NCBI GenBank assembly: GCA_964553775.1
Contig: CAZKLU010000002.1
Span: 1-64,000, forward strand
Length of the DNA: 64,000 nucleotides
Reading direction: 5' to 3'
Source: RUG626 sp964553775
GTDB lineage: Bacteria; Bacillota; Clostridia; Oscillospirales; Oscillospiraceae
The translations under genes were made by a program, and so were the position numbers. How positions within the stretch are numbered: position 1 is the first letter of the stretch; every line of letters starts with the position of its first letter. Below the pieces are notes generated by a model. The model saw nothing but the letters and a program-made list of their open reading frames with translations, did no database searches and had not been told where the DNA came from. Positions 6,604 to 17,293 of the stretch are shown here, one piece after another.

Positions 6604-9243
6604 ATGAAACTTCTTATACTTGATGGCAACAGTATCGCGAACCGGGCGTTCTATGGTATTCATATGCTGAACGCACCCGACGGCACACCGACTAACGCAA
6701 TTTATGGTTTTCTCAATATAATGCGCCATCATATGACAGCCGAAGCACCGGACGGAATCTGTGTTACGTTCGACCTTCCCGCGCCAACATTCCGGCATAT
6801 ACGCTATGACGGATACAAGGCACAGCGCAAGGGTATGCCTGACGAGCTTGCCGTTCAAATGCCTGTTATCAAAGAAATACTTGCTGCTATGAATATCCAA
6901 ATCTATGAGCTTGCGGGCTGGGAAGCGGATGACCTTATCGGCACAATCTCACACATAGCGGATACTCAGAATTGGGAGAGCATTATTGTCACCGGCGACC
7001 GCGATACATTCCAGCTTATAACAAATACCACGAGTGTCATGCACGTTAAATCGCGCATGGGCAAGGATGAATCGAAGCTATATAATATCACCGCATTTCA
7101 AAATGAATACGGTTTTTCTCCAAAGGGAATTATTGATCTAAAGGCACTCATGGGCGATAAATCAGACAATATTCCCGGTGTTGCGGGTATTGGCGAGAAA
7201 ACAGCTATGACGCTTATTCAGACCTACGGTGATATACAAAATATATATGAAAATCTTAATACTCTCAATATCCGCCAGTCACTCCGACAGAAGCTTGAGG
7301 ACGGACGCGAAATGGCAAAGCTATCTTACGAGCTTGCGGAAATTCACACCGATGCGCCGATTGATTTTACCCCGCAGTCAGCTATTATAAAAGAGTTTGA
7401 TAACGATTTGCTCTACAATACACTTGAACGTCTCGGATTTAACAAGCATATACGGGAGTTCGGTCTTGTATCACCGGAAAGCATTGAGACACCGGAAACA
7501 GTTGGATTAACCTCTTCATGTGAAAGCGTCATAGTTGCGTCAGAGATGGAGCTTCAGCAGCTTCGGTCGGCACTTGACGAAGCGGAAATTACAGCGGTGC
7601 GATGCGAGGACGATTTATCAATCGTTATAGCTGAACCGAAGGATATAGATACGGCGTTTGTTCTCTATAACAATTCGGCTGTTTATGAGGATGGTATGAA
7701 ACTCGTATTCTCAGCAAATGTGAAAAAAGCCGGTCACGACATCAAAGACTTGCAAAGACAGCTTCTTGAACACGGTTTCAAGAGCGCGGGGTGGGTCTAC
7801 GATACCGCTATAGCCGCGTACCTTCTTGACCCGACTGCGGGCGGTTATGAGATAGGTTCTCTGACAAAAAAGTATGCCGGATTCACGCTTGACAGCACGG
7901 TCGAAGAGGGCGAACAGCTCACCATAGAGACTGAGACAACTGAAACACTTGCGCGGCTTATGTCCGAAGCGGCGGCGGTGCTGTGCCTTATGGATATATT
8001 TACTCCGAAACTTGAAAACGCGGGACTTATGGGTGTATTTCAGGACATAGAGTTGCCGCTCTGTTCGGTGCTTGCAAGCATGGAACACACGGGATTTTTA
8101 GCCGATGGCACGGCACTTGACGAGTTTGGAAAAACATTATCTGCCCGCATAGCCGAGCTTGAGGAGAGCATTTACACTCTTGCCGGTGAAACTTTCAATA
8201 TCAATTCTCCAAAACAGCTTGGAGAAATTCTCTTCGAAAAAATGAACCTTCCTCACGCAAAAAAGACAAAGACCGGATATTCAACTAACGCCGATGTGCT
8301 TGAGAAGCTCCGTTCCAAAAGTCCGATAGTCGGGCTTGTTTTGGAATATCGGGAGCTTGCAAAGCTGAAATCGACATACACAGACGGACTGAAAAAGATG
8401 ATAGCGAGTGACGGCAGAATACACACTCGCTTTCAGATGACTGTCACCGCGACAGGCAGACTTTCAAGCACCGAGCCTAACTTGCAAAATATACCTGTTC
8501 GCCGTGAGCTTGGCGGTGAGATACGAAAAATGTTCACGGCATCCGACGGCTGTGTTCTTGTGGACGCAGACTACAGTCAGATAGAGCTTAGGATACTGGC
8601 GCATATAGCGAATGATGAAGCGATGATAGGCGCGTTTTTATCTGGTGAGGATATACACAGAATAACTGCGGCGCAGGTTCTCGGAATATCGCCGGAGGAC
8701 GTAACACCGCAGGAGAGAAGAAAGGCAAAAGCGGTAAATTTCGGAATAGTTTACGGAATATCCGCGTTTTCTCTTTCAGACGATATTGGAGTTTCGATTG
8801 CCGAGGCGCGGGATTATATAAATCTATACATGGCACACTATCACGGTGTGAGCGAATACATGGAGCGCGTTGTTAAGGAAGCCAAAGAAAAAGGGTACGC
8901 TGTGACGCTATACGGAAGGCGCAGACCAATGCCGGAGCTTTCAGCGTCAAACCGCAATGTCAGAGCGTTCGGTGAGAGAGTGGCTAGAAATATGCCGATT
9001 CAAGGCACCGCCGCGGATATAATGAAGATAGCGATGATAAACGTGTACCGCGCACTCGAAGAAGCGAAGCTGACGGCAAAAATACTTTTGCAGGTACATG
9101 ATGAGCTTATAGTCGAGTGTCCTGAGAGCGAAACGGAGACGGTGAAGGAGATTTTGAAACGAGAGATGGAGGGCGTGGCGAAGCTGTCGGTTCCGCTGAC
9201 GGTTGAGGTAAATTCAGGCGGTACATGGTATGACGCGAAGTGA
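6604..9243 (+). CDS. polA: DNA polymerase I
   Basis: 879 residues, normal length for PolA. The N-terminal 290 residues are the 5'-3' exonuclease (LILDGNSIANRAFYG, AGWEADDLIGT, VTGDRDTFQL, GDKSDNIPGV and the helix-hairpin-helix GIGEKTA). The middle segment corresponds to the 3'-5' exonuclease but the DxE metal motif is absent (TAVRCEDDLSIVIA at that place), as in Bacillus-type PolA that lacks proofreading. The polymerase has motif A DADYSQIELRILAHI, motif B RRKAKAVNFGIVYGIS and motif C LLQVHDELIVE. It fills gaps and removes RNA primers. SD AGAGGT precedes ATG. The 3' end overlaps rimI by 14 bases. Confidence 0.97.
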   Translation: MKLLILDGNSIANRAFYGIHMLNAPDGTPTNAIYGFLNIMRHHMTAEAPDGICVTFDLPAPTFRHIRYDGYKAQRKGMPDELAVQMPVIKEILAAMNIQIYELAGWEADDLIGTISHIADTQNWESIIVTGDRDTFQLITNTTSVMHVKSRMGKDESKLYNITAFQNEYGFSPKGIIDLKALMGDKSDNIPGVAGIGEKTAMTLIQTYGDIQNIYENLNTLNIRQSLRQKLEDGREMAKLSYELAEIHTDAPIDFTPQSAIIKEFDNDLLYNTLERLGFNKHIREFGLVSPESIETPETVGLTSSCESVIVASEMELQQLRSALDEAEITAVRCEDDLSIVIAEPKDIDTAFVLYNNSAVYEDGMKLVFSANVKKAGHDIKDLQRQLLEHGFKSAGWVYDTAIAAYLLDPTAGGYEIGSLTKKYAGFTLDSTVEEGEQLTIETETTETLARLMSEAAAVLCLMDIFTPKLENAGLMGVFQDIELPLCSVLASMEHTGFLADGTALDEFGKTLSARIAELEESIYTLAGETFNINSPKQLGEILFEKMNLPHAKKTKTGYSTNADVLEKLRSKSPIVGLVLEYRELAKLKSTYTDGLKKMIASDGRIHTRFQMTVTATGRLSSTEPNLQNIPVRRELGGEIRKMFTASDGCVLVDADYSQIELRILAHIANDEAMIGAFLSGEDIHRITAAQVLGISPEDVTPQERRKAKAVNFGIVYGISAFSLSDDIGVSIAEARDYINLYMAHYHGVSEYMERVVKEAKEKGYAVTLYGRRRPMPELSASNRNVRAFGERVARNMPIQGTAADIMKIAMINVYRALEEAKLTAKILLQVHDELIVECPESETETVKEILKREMEGVAKLSVPLTVEVNSGGTWYDAK

Positions 9244-9676
9244 AATAAGAAGCTGTGAGCGCGAGGACGTTCCAAATGTCATGGAGATATTTGAAAGCTC
9301 CCTTCCATCGCCGTGGTCGGAAAGGAGCGTCATTGATATACTCAGCAGCCCTGACACAATATTTCTTGTCTCAGCGTCGCCCTGCGGGGAACTGAACGGG
9401 TTTGTGATACTTCACCGTGCCTGTGACGAGGGCGAGATATACATCATAGCGGTAAAGCGCGAATACAGAAGAGAGGGTATCGGCTCCGCTCTTTTGTATG
9501 ATGTGATGAAAAAAGCCGCGCTGGACGGCGCGAAAACAGTGTATCTTGAAGTCCGAAAAAGCGACATCGGCGCGAGAAAGTTTTATAGGCGCAACGGCTT
9601 TGAGGAGTGCGGCGAGCGTAGGGGGTACTATGATAACCCGAAGGATGACGCTGTTCTGATGGAGAGAAGTTTATAA
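9230..9676 (+). CDS. rimI: Ribosomal protein S18-alanine N-acetyltransferase family
   Basis: 148 residues, one GNAT domain. Acetyl-CoA motif A is YRREGIGSALLYDV; the C-terminal AKTVYLEVRKSDIGARKFYR then NGFEECGERRGYYDNPKDDA is the RimI signature (LEVR.SN..A...Y...GF...G.R..YY.....DA..M). RimI acetylates the N-terminal alanine of S18; other GNATs of this size acetylate other targets, so the substrate is family inference. It overlaps polA by 14 bases and must be co-transcribed. The usual partners tsaB and tsaD are not nearby. Confidence 0.9.
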   Translation: MTRSEIRSCEREDVPNVMEIFESSLPSPWSERSVIDILSSPDTIFLVSASPCGELNGFVILHRACDEGEIYIIAVKREYRREGIGSALLYDVMKKAALDGAKTVYLEVRKSDIGARKFYRRNGFEECGERRGYYDNPKDDAVLMERSL

Positions 9677-9773
9677 TGGTGACAGCGATCGAAAAACAAA
9701 ACACGCCAGAATAAAAGCGGTATGCCGGTATTCAAGCTGGCGATAAAAAAGAAATAGGCGAAAGAAATAAACG

Positions 9774-9806
9774 ACCGGCATAGTGCGCTTCTGCGGCTAT
9801 GCCGGT
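9774..9806. terminator. Convergent hairpin between rimI and the LRR gene
   Basis: ACCGGCATAG (9774-9783) pairs with CTATGCCGGT (9797-9806) over a 13-base loop. Read on the minus strand it is followed by CGTTTATTTCTTT, which fits termination of the LRR gene. It may also end the polA-rimI transcript. Confidence 0.6.
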
Positions 9807-9830
9807 TCTGTTGTGTGTTGGGATGGGTTA

Positions 9831-12562
9831 TCACCAGTCTATGTAGCAATCGCTGAAATTATCTCCGTAAGCGTCAAGGAACGCGGTTTTGGTTTCATCG
9901 GTTATGTTGTTGTCACTCAAGCCCAAATCTTCCAGATTAGTAAGCGATGCGAGCGGTGTTATGTTTGTAATGTTGTTGCTTCTCAAGTCCAACCATTCCA
10001 GATTAGTAAGCGACGCGAGCGGAGTTATATCGGATAAGTTGTTGTTGCTCAAGTTCAGTCCTTTCAGATTAGTAAGCGATGCGAGCGGTGTTATATCGGA
10101 TATGTTGTTGCTACTCAAATCCAGCGTTTCCAAATCAGTAAGCGATGCGAGCGGAGTTATATCGGACATGTTGCTGCTACTCAAATCCAGCGTTTTCAGA
10201 CTTGCACACGATGCAAGCAGTGATGGGTCGGATATGTTGTTTTCCTCCAAATATAGTGTTTCCAAATTAGTAAGCAACGTGAGCGGTGATACGTCGGATA
10301 TGTTGTTGCTACTCAAATTAAGCGTTTTCAGACTTGCACACGAAGCAAGCGGTGATAGGTCGGATATGTTGTTGCTATTCAAATTAAGCGTTTCCAAATT
10401 AGCACACGATGCAAGCAATTTAATGCTGTTGTCGCTTGCATATAGATATTTCAGATTCGTGCATGAAGCAAGNNNNNNNNNNNNNNNNNNNNNNNNNNNN
10501 NNNNNNNNNNNNNNNNNNNNNNNNNNNNNNNNNNNNNNNNNNNNNNNNNNNNNNNNNNNNNNNNNNNNNNNNGTAATATATCGGTAATTTCGTTGTTGTA
10601 CAAATATAATGTTTCCAAATTAGCACATGATGCAAGCGATTTAATGCTGTTGTCGCTTGCATATAGATATTTCAGATTCGTGCATGAAGCAAGCGGTGAT
10701 AGGTCGGATATGCTGTTGCTACTCAAATTAAGCGTTTCTAGATTCGAACACGATGCAAGCGGTAATATATCGGTAATTTCGTTGTTGTACAAATATAATG
10801 TTTCCAAATTAGCACACGATGCAAGCAATTTAATGCTGTTGTCGCTTGAATCTAGGTATTTCAAATTAGCACACGATGTGAGCGGTGATATATCGGTAAT
10901 TTCGTTGTTGTCCAAATATAGCGTTTCCAAATTAGTAAGCGATACAAGTGGTGTTATATCGGTTATTTCGTTGTAGCTCAAATTCAGCGTTTCCAAATTT
11001 GTAAGCCCTGCAAGCGGTGTTATGTCGGATATGCTGTTATTATACAAGCCCAGTTCTTTCAAATTAGTACACGATGCAAGTGGTGTTATATCGGTTATTT
11101 TGTTGTAGCTCAAATTCAGCGTTTCCAAATTTGTAAGCCCTGCAAGCGGTGTTATGTCGGATATGCTGTTATTATACAAGCCCAGTTTTTTCAAATTAGT
11201 ACACAACGCAAGCGGGGCTATATCGGTTATGTTGTTGCCACTCAAATCCAGCGTTTCCAGATTAGTAAACTCCGCGAGCGGCGCAAGGTTGCTTATTTCG
11301 CTACTGGTCAAGCCCAGCGATTTCAGATTAGGAAACGATGAAAGAATAGATATGTCATTCATATCGAAGTAACTCACTTTCAATTCTTCCAGATTTGAAA
11401 GTGATGTGAGTAGAGTTATGTCGGTTATGTCGTTGTAGTCCAAACCCACTGATTTCAGATTTGGAAGTGATGTGAGTAGGGTTATATCGGATATGCTGTT
11501 GTATCTCAAATCCAGCGTTTTTAACTCTTGGCACGATGCAAGCGGCGTTATGTCGGATATGTTGTTGTCACCCAACTTCAGAGATTTCAGCTTTGTACAT
11601 GACGCAAGCGGCGTTATGTCGTATATGTTGTTGCCAGCCAAATTCAGCGTTTCCAAATTAGTAAGCGACGCAAGCGGTGTTATGTCGGTTATATCGCCGG
11701 TATACCATACGCTATTACTCAAATCCAGCGTTTCCAAATTCGTAAACGCCGCAAGGGGGGACAAATCGGTTATACCGCTGTAACTCAGATCCAGCTCCGT
11801 TGCGTTTACGGGGTAGCTCTCCCCGCCAATTTCCACGGTTGCCGCCGGAATCGCGCCGCTGCCGGAGTCGCCAATATTGTCCATTTGCCAGGTACCGTCC
11901 GAACTGTCCTCATCATCAGAATTGTCCTCATCGTCCCCGTTATCTTCTTCTTTATCGTCCACATCCGAGCTGTCAGCCTTGTTAGAATCTTTAACCTTAG
12001 AATCTCCGCCGTCAACAACAAAAACTACCACGACAACGGCTATCGCTGCTACCGCCAATAACGATATTATCACCGCAATTATCTGTAACACGCCGAACTT
12101 CTTTCTTTTCGGGGCATTGTTTTTCTGCGCCGGCGCGATATTATTTGAGGAGCTGGCATTTCCATACGCCATAGGTTGTGACACTGCTGTTTGGTACACA
12201 TTCTGGTTGTACTGTCCGCGCATCTGAGCTGACTGCGGCTGATTGTTTTGGTAGCCCTGAGCGTTTGGATTGTTTTGATAATACTGGTTGCTTTGGCGGT
12301 TCTGAGCGTTAGGGTTATTTTGATAATATGGGCTGCTTTGATAGCTCTGATAGTTTTGGCTGTTTATAAAGTACGGATTGTTTTGATCGTTTGGAACGCT
12401 TATGGTGCTTTTATAGCTTTGAATATTCGGAGCGTTTTGATAGCTTTGGTTCTGATTATTCTGGTTGTTCTGAACGGGTGCGTATCCCGTCAGACTTCTT
12501 CCACATTTCGGGCAGAATTTACCCGAATTGATTGGTGCCTTGCAATACGGACAGTAAAACAC
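9831..12562 (-). CDS. Zinc-ribbon, membrane-anchored leucine-rich-repeat (internalin-like) protein, interrupted by an assembly gap
   Basis: GTG start at 12562 with AGGAGGGG about seven bases upstream. Order: double CxxC zinc ribbon (FYCPYCKAPINSGKFCPKCG, residues 2-21); an Asn/Gln/Tyr-rich stretch to about 150; one membrane helix (VLQIIAVIISLLAVAAIAVV); an acidic D/E/S linker; then more than twenty 22-residue leucine-rich repeats of the pattern L..L.LS.N.ITDITPLA..TNL, typical of internalin-type LRRs. The repeats should be outside the cell with the ribbon inside. The open frame stops against 100 Ns (10473-10572) and resumes on the other side in a different frame, as expected if the N count is arbitrary. 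No signal peptidase, LPXTG or SLH anchor. Ligand unknown. Shares its N-terminal plan with the genes at 35991-38652. Confidence 0.85.
10473..10572. other. Scaffold gap of 100 Ns inside LRR repeats
   Basis: Exactly 100 Ns. The DNA left of the gap (10408-10472) is nearly identical to 10629-10693 on its right, so the assembler probably broke on tandem LRR units. The true repeat number is unknown. Confidence 0.95.
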
Positions 12563-12687
12563 AGGTTAGCCCCTCCTTCGTAAATATGTTGTGCGATAGA
12601 TTACGCTGTGACGCTATACGCGGAAATACCGGTAAATTATATATAGCCGCAAACGTGATAGTTCGACAGGCATAGTGCGGCAGATCC

Positions 12688-12716
12688 AGTATAACATATA
12701 CAATGTAAAATTGCAA
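12688..12716 (-). promoter_or_regulatory. Sigma-A type promoter for the LRR gene
   Basis: On the minus strand TTGCAA, 17 bases, TATACT. It lies about 125 bases upstream of the GTG start, leaving an untranslated leader. Confidence 0.6.
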
Positions 12717-12944
12717 GTGTGAAAGCAAAAAATGTGGAAAGAGTTGTATGCGGTGAAAATCAGCGGTGAAAGCCTGTCTGTAGATTTGCGAGAGTATTCA
12801 GAGTGTTGCAGCCGCGTAAAAGCACTTTTGTTTGCGATCAATTACAGATGAATGAGTTTATAAGCGGTGTTTTTGCTGTTACGGCAATAAGGATCAAACA
12901 ATTTGTTTGAAAAATTTTATAATTTAGCAATAGCGGAAGAATAC

Positions 12945-12985
12945 AAAAAATACCGCTGCCTTCTGAATTGAAGATAGCGGTATTG
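12945..12985 (-). terminator. Terminator of the transglutaminase-SLH gene
   Basis: Read on the minus strand, AATACCGCT pairs with AGCGGTATT across an 18-base loop and is followed by TTTTTG. It begins about 10 bases after the stop codon of the SLH gene. Outside it, 12717-12944 shows no gene. Confidence 0.85.
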
Positions 12986-12994
12986 TTGTAATTA

Positions 12995-15900
12995 TTATTT
13001 GTCCATCAGCTCACAAAATCTCATGAGCATTGTCGCGACTTCGGCGCGTGTTGCGTTATCTTTCGGATAAAGCGCGTTGTTAGTTTTGCCTTTAACGATT
13101 TCATTTTCGACTGCCCAGCAGAGGGCGTTTTCCGCCCATATACTGACATCATTCATATCAGAGAACTCTGTCAAAGCCTTCACGCTTGATTTTTCGCCGG
13201 CATAACGCCAGAGTATAGTAGCAAGCTGCTCACGAGTGATTGAATCATCAGGACCGAAGCTGCCGCTGCCGTATCCTGTGACAATACCGTTTTCGGATGC
13301 CCACAGAATAGCTTCCGTATAATACTTATCATTTCCGACATCACTGAATATGTTCTCTGTATCAATTTCAGGTTCATTATTTAATCTGTACAGTACAGTT
13401 ACGAGCATACCGCGAGTCATTTCAGAATTTGGACTAAATTCTGTGTCGGATGTGCCAAAGAATAAACCGTTGTCTACGCAGAATTGAATGGAATCCTCGT
13501 ACCATGTACCTTTTTGAATATCGCTGAATTGCTCAGAGACAGGTACTGAAATTTTTGCAAATGTAACTTCTATTGTATCAGTCTGTTCTAATTCTGTTAA
13601 TATTCCGTCTTCAGGTATTTCTACTTCCTCTCCGTTGACAGTTATCCGTGAAATCTCATAGCCGTTATCAGGAGTAATTGTTACAGAGCCATCTTCGCTG
13701 ACTTCTGCTGTTCCGCCTGCTCCATCGTTACTTATGGAAATTGTCAATTTGTCACTTAATGTTTCGGTATCTGTACTGTTGCTGCCGGTACTTCCTGTAT
13801 TGTTACTTGTACCGCTGCTTGTACCGCCAACAGGGCTGCTGTTTGTATTGTTGTTTGAGGTTGAGTTTCCGCCGCTGGATTGAACAGTCCACTTAGCATA
13901 GAGTGTAAGGTTCTCCATTATAGCAGTATTGAAGTCCCACTCTGTCGTGCAGCTTGAATCGGTGAACCAGCCGACAAATGTATAACCGTTTCTGGTTGGA
14001 TTATCAGGTTCAATAGCTTTTTCGCCTGCGAATATTGTCTGACTTTCCACAGACGAGCCGCCTTGAGAATCAAAAGTGATCGTGTAAGAGTTCTTGTCCT
14101 CACCTTCGGGTTCTTCCTGTTCGGGTTCTTCCTGTTCAGGGTTTTCAGGCTCGTCCTGTTCAGGCTCGTCTTGTTCGGGTTCGGTTTCAACATTTGCTAT
14201 GACGTGAGTGATTCCCTCTTCGGTTTCAGCTTTTAGTACGGAGTTTGCGACAAATCCCACATTGATAACGGTAGAGGATTCCGCTGTGTTATAATCTATG
14301 GTAAGCGTTCCGTCTTCTGAAAGTTCTGTTACAGTTCCGTTTACAGTGACATACTCGACTGCGTATCCCTCATCAGGAGTAATCGTATAAGTCACAGTCT
14401 CACCTTCCTCCAGCAAAGCACCGGAGAGAATGCCCGTACTGGTTACAGAACCACCTGACGTAACTACATTGACGACAACGCTCTTATTGGTAACTTTATC
14501 CTCATCCGCAAGCTGACTGTTATCAAGCGCAACCAGAACATACGGAGAGAAACTGTCCACGAGAGCGATTATGCCGTATTCAGTGATAGCGCAGTCGATT
14601 ATTTCGGGATTGTCATAGTCAAGAGTACCGTCTGTGTTTCTATGGAAATGATAAAGTTTGAACACGGTATTCGGGTCACTCAAATCAACGCTGTCAGGAA
14701 TACCGAGGTTAAGTGTCAGTTTAGTTCCGTTAGGTATGGACACGATACTTCCGCATACATTCAAATCAATTTCGTAAGTGTACGACTGAAGCACTGCATC
14801 CGCTCCGGCAAGGTTTTTAGCAGTTTCAGCTAATTCCTCGCTGTCATTGGGAGTAGTTACGACTAAAGCCATCTGTGACCGTTCCGCCTCACAAACCTTA
14901 GTGCCGTCAGGGTATGTCCATCCCTCCATAGAGAGATCTCCGATAGATGTCAGTGTCGGTTGTGCGTATGCTTTCATATAGGGGTTCGCGCTTGACAAAA
15001 TACTCTTGCAGGCAATAGTGTCTGTGTAGGCGTAAGCGATTGGGAATGTAGGAATAGGAATGTTGCTCGCTGAACCGTCTGCCAGTTTGTTTGTCAATCC
15101 CTCAATACTGAACTGATACCAAATCATATTATGGTTGTATGAACGGCTGGGAGTGAAATCAAAGGAGACTTTGTTAGCCCCGTCCCATTCGATATTCTCA
15201 ATTTTTGCGTTTGCAAAGACTTTTTCTTTTACCAAATCACGGTTGTTGTAAGCCTGAACATCGTAAGTGACGGTAAAATCACTTTCTGTGCAGCCTTCCA
15301 TCAAGACCAAATCAGTATCATACGCGATTGTGATATGCTGAGTCTGTGTTATATCTTGTCTTTCTTGGAATAGTCTGGCAGGTGTGGTTTCTTCGTAATC
15401 GATATATGCTGGTACTTTATAATCGGGGTCATTGCAGGGGTTGTATACCGTAGTCATCTCTACCATATGAGTGTCTATAGCGTCCTGATTATAGTACATT
15501 TGATTTGTGACTGTAGACCACACGGCGTTATCCGCACAGTCAAATATTGCCACTTCTATATTCCAGATATGCTCTCCGGCAGCCATGAAGTATGTAGTTC
15601 CAGGTTCTTCCTCGTAAATTCCGTTATATGTCTTTTGATACATCTCGAAGGACTGCCACGGACTGCTTGTTGTATCGGGAACACCGGATTCATTAGTAGT
15701 AGACACACGGAAAGCCATATACAGACCGCGTGTATCTCGAAGTTCGGTAGCGTTCATTCCGTCATATGAGACAGCCATAGAAGGATTGCCGCTCGGTGAG
15801 CACGCCATTTTGACATCAAAAAGACCGCTTGACGTTGGAGTTTCCCAGAATTTTCTAAGTTCCGGATAAGGCATTTCGTAACCTGATGTAGAGATTATCG

Positions 15901-16795
15901 GGTCTTCCATGTGGTTAGCGAAGAATACTTCCTCAGTGCGCCAGAAATAGAGCTTTTCGGATTCACAAGTATCATTGCCTGTAACGTCAACTGCGTACCA
16001 GTTTCCGTTTTCGTCCTGAACGTAATTCCAAAGGTGAGGCTCTACACTGTCACCCTGAATGAGGTAGCCGCCGACCAATTCACAGTGTACGTTCAAAAGG
16101 TTCATCAAGTGTTTGAATGTTCTGGCATAGCCCTCGCAAATAGCAGTACCGTTTACCAAAGTCCCATATACAGTCCGTACATACGCTGTAGCTTCTGTTT
16201 CATTTCCGTCAGCGTCTTTAGCGAAACCGTAATTCACATTGTCGATCATCCATTTGTTTACTGCGGCGGCTTTTTCACGGACGGTTGAATCTTCTGACAG
16301 CGTGGCAGCGATTTCCGCAAGAACTTCTGTAACAGCACTGTTATATTCAGCAATCATACTATCTAATTTACTGTCGCTTACCTTCAGATAACTCTCAGCC
16401 CGTCCCGCGCTCAAAGTGACAACATAAGTGCCGTCTGCTTTTCCAACGCTGAAGCTGAAGTTATCCCAGTCAACGTAGAATAAGCCAGTCTGGTCCATAA
16501 AAAAAGCGTCGAGTGCGGCACCGAAACTCTCAGCGATACTCATATCACCTGATTCATACTGTTGAGCTTCTGCTAAAATTGCTTCGTCAGTGACTTTAAC
16601 ACTTTCTCCTGTTGTGAAATTCATCGTTTGCAGTGCATTATAGAACGCGATTGCGGCAGGGTCGGTAAGCTGTGAGCCGTAATATTGACTGATAGCACTG
16701 CAATTCTCAACATCTGTAGCTAAAACGGGTACAGCCGAAACCATACCGAGTGTCAGGCAAAAAGCCGTAAGAAAAGATAGAAAGCGTTTGAACAT
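12995..16795 (-). CDS. Secreted transglutaminase-like protein with InlB B-repeat and three SLH domains
   Basis: 1266 residues with a signal peptide (MFKRFLSFLTAFCLTLGMVS, cleavage near VLA). A transglutaminase-like domain spans about 170-280 with Cys220 (TAICEGYA), His254 (PHLWNYV) and Asp270 (YAVDVTG). A long beta-rich middle follows, then a Glu/Gln/Pro linker, a Listeria-Bacteroides/InlB B-type repeat (ITFDSQGG ... FVGWFTDSSC ... LTLYAKWT), a Ser/Thr/Asn/Gly linker, a strand-rich repeat, and three C-terminal SLH domains (FSDIQKGTWYEDSI; FSDVGNDKYYTEAI; FSDMNDVSIWAENA). The SLH triplet binds pyruvylated cell-wall polymer, so the protein sits on the cell surface. The enzyme may act as protease or crosslinker; this is not settled by sequence. 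AAGGAGG precedes the ATG. Confidence 0.9.
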   Translation of the reverse strand: MFKRFLSFLTAFCLTLGMVSAVPVLATDVENCSAISQYYGSQLTDPAAIAFYNALQTMNFTTGESVKVTDEAILAEAQQYESGDMSIAESFGAALDAFFMDQTGLFYVDWDNFSFSVGKADGTYVVTLSAGRAESYLKVSDSKLDSMIAEYNSAVTEVLAEIAATLSEDSTVREKAAAVNKWMIDNVNYGFAKDADGNETEATAYVRTVYGTLVNGTAICEGYARTFKHLMNLLNVHCELVGGYLIQGDSVEPHLWNYVQDENGNWYAVDVTGNDTCESEKLYFWRTEEVFFANHMEDPIISTSGYEMPYPELRKFWETPTSSGLFDVKMACSPSGNPSMAVSYDGMNATELRDTRGLYMAFRVSTTNESGVPDTTSSPWQSFEMYQKTYNGIYEEEPGTTYFMAAGEHIWNIEVAIFDCADNAVWSTVTNQMYYNQDAIDTHMVEMTTVYNPCNDPDYKVPAYIDYEETTPARLFQERQDITQTQHITIAYDTDLVLMEGCTESDFTVTYDVQAYNNRDLVKEKVFANAKIENIEWDGANKVSFDFTPSRSYNHNMIWYQFSIEGLTNKLADGSASNIPIPTFPIAYAYTDTIACKSILSSANPYMKAYAQPTLTSIGDLSMEGWTYPDGTKVCEAERSQMALVVTTPNDSEELAETAKNLAGADAVLQSYTYEIDLNVCGSIVSIPNGTKLTLNLGIPDSVDLSDPNTVFKLYHFHRNTDGTLDYDNPEIIDCAITEYGIIALVDSFSPYVLVALDNSQLADEDKVTNKSVVVNVVTSGGSVTSTGILSGALLEEGETVTYTITPDEGYAVEYVTVNGTVTELSEDGTLTIDYNTAESSTVINVGFVANSVLKAETEEGITHVIANVETEPEQDEPEQDEPENPEQEEPEQEEPEGEDKNSYTITFDSQGGSSVESQTIFAGEKAIEPDNPTRNGYTFVGWFTDSSCTTEWDFNTAIMENLTLYAKWTVQSSGGNSTSNNNTNSSPVGGTSSGTSNNTGSTGSNSTDTETLSDKLTISISNDGAGGTAEVSEDGSVTITPDNGYEISRITVNGEEVEIPEDGILTELEQTDTIEVTFAKISVPVSEQFSDIQKGTWYEDSIQFCVDNGLFFGTSDTEFSPNSEMTRGMLVTVLYRLNNEPEIDTENIFSDVGNDKYYTEAILWASENGIVTGYGSGSFGPDDSITREQLATILWRYAGEKSSVKALTEFSDMNDVSIWAENALCWAVENEIVKGKTNNALYPKDNATRAEVATMLMRFCELMDK

Positions 16796-16876
16796 TTGAG
16801 TTTCCTCCTTTTTATATTTTTGTGAGTGTTCGCTGATTCAAGTATTCTTAGCTCCTGTCTCTCCGAATGATAATCA

Positions 16877-16905
16877 ATTTTACAGTTTTTTGAGCACATT
16901 GTCAA
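16877..16905 (-). promoter_or_regulatory. Sigma-A promoter for the transglutaminase-SLH gene
   Basis: On the minus strand TTGACA, 17-base spacer, TAAAAT, about 80 bases upstream of the ATG. Strong match to consensus. Confidence 0.8.
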
Positions 16906-17293
16906 GATGTTATAGAACTTTTTGCTGCTTGTTTTTTCACGCGAAATCTATAAGAACGCGCAACATTAAAAGTTTTGAACAAAGTCCGACTTGACGTACA
17001 GAGAAACTGTGCCGATAATAAGCTTGCGTTTATAAAGATGGAATCAATCACGGAAAATAATTTCAAACGAAGAGTTCGCAAATTTCACAGGAAGTTTTAC
17101 ATATCAGAGGAAGAACGAATCTTTCCGGAATGAGTTATGAGTAGACACAAAGACTCACGTCTGAACCGAAATATTGCGTCATTATTATTTTAGACAATTA
17201 TGTTCTTTTACGTTCGAATATTACAAGTTTCGATAGAAATATGCCGGATTTCGGCAATAAGCTCAGTATACGCAAGAGAAAGGATATATTCCA

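Noticed and set aside
10451..10662. Separate short ORFs with runs of X around the N gap
   Set aside because: They come from translating Ns; the LRR gene continues across the gap once the arbitrary gap length is ignored.
9889..12583. Several plus-strand ORFs across the LRR gene (LLLLKSSVSRL-type repeats)
   Set aside because: Antisense of the tandem LRR units; periodic only because the sense strand is.
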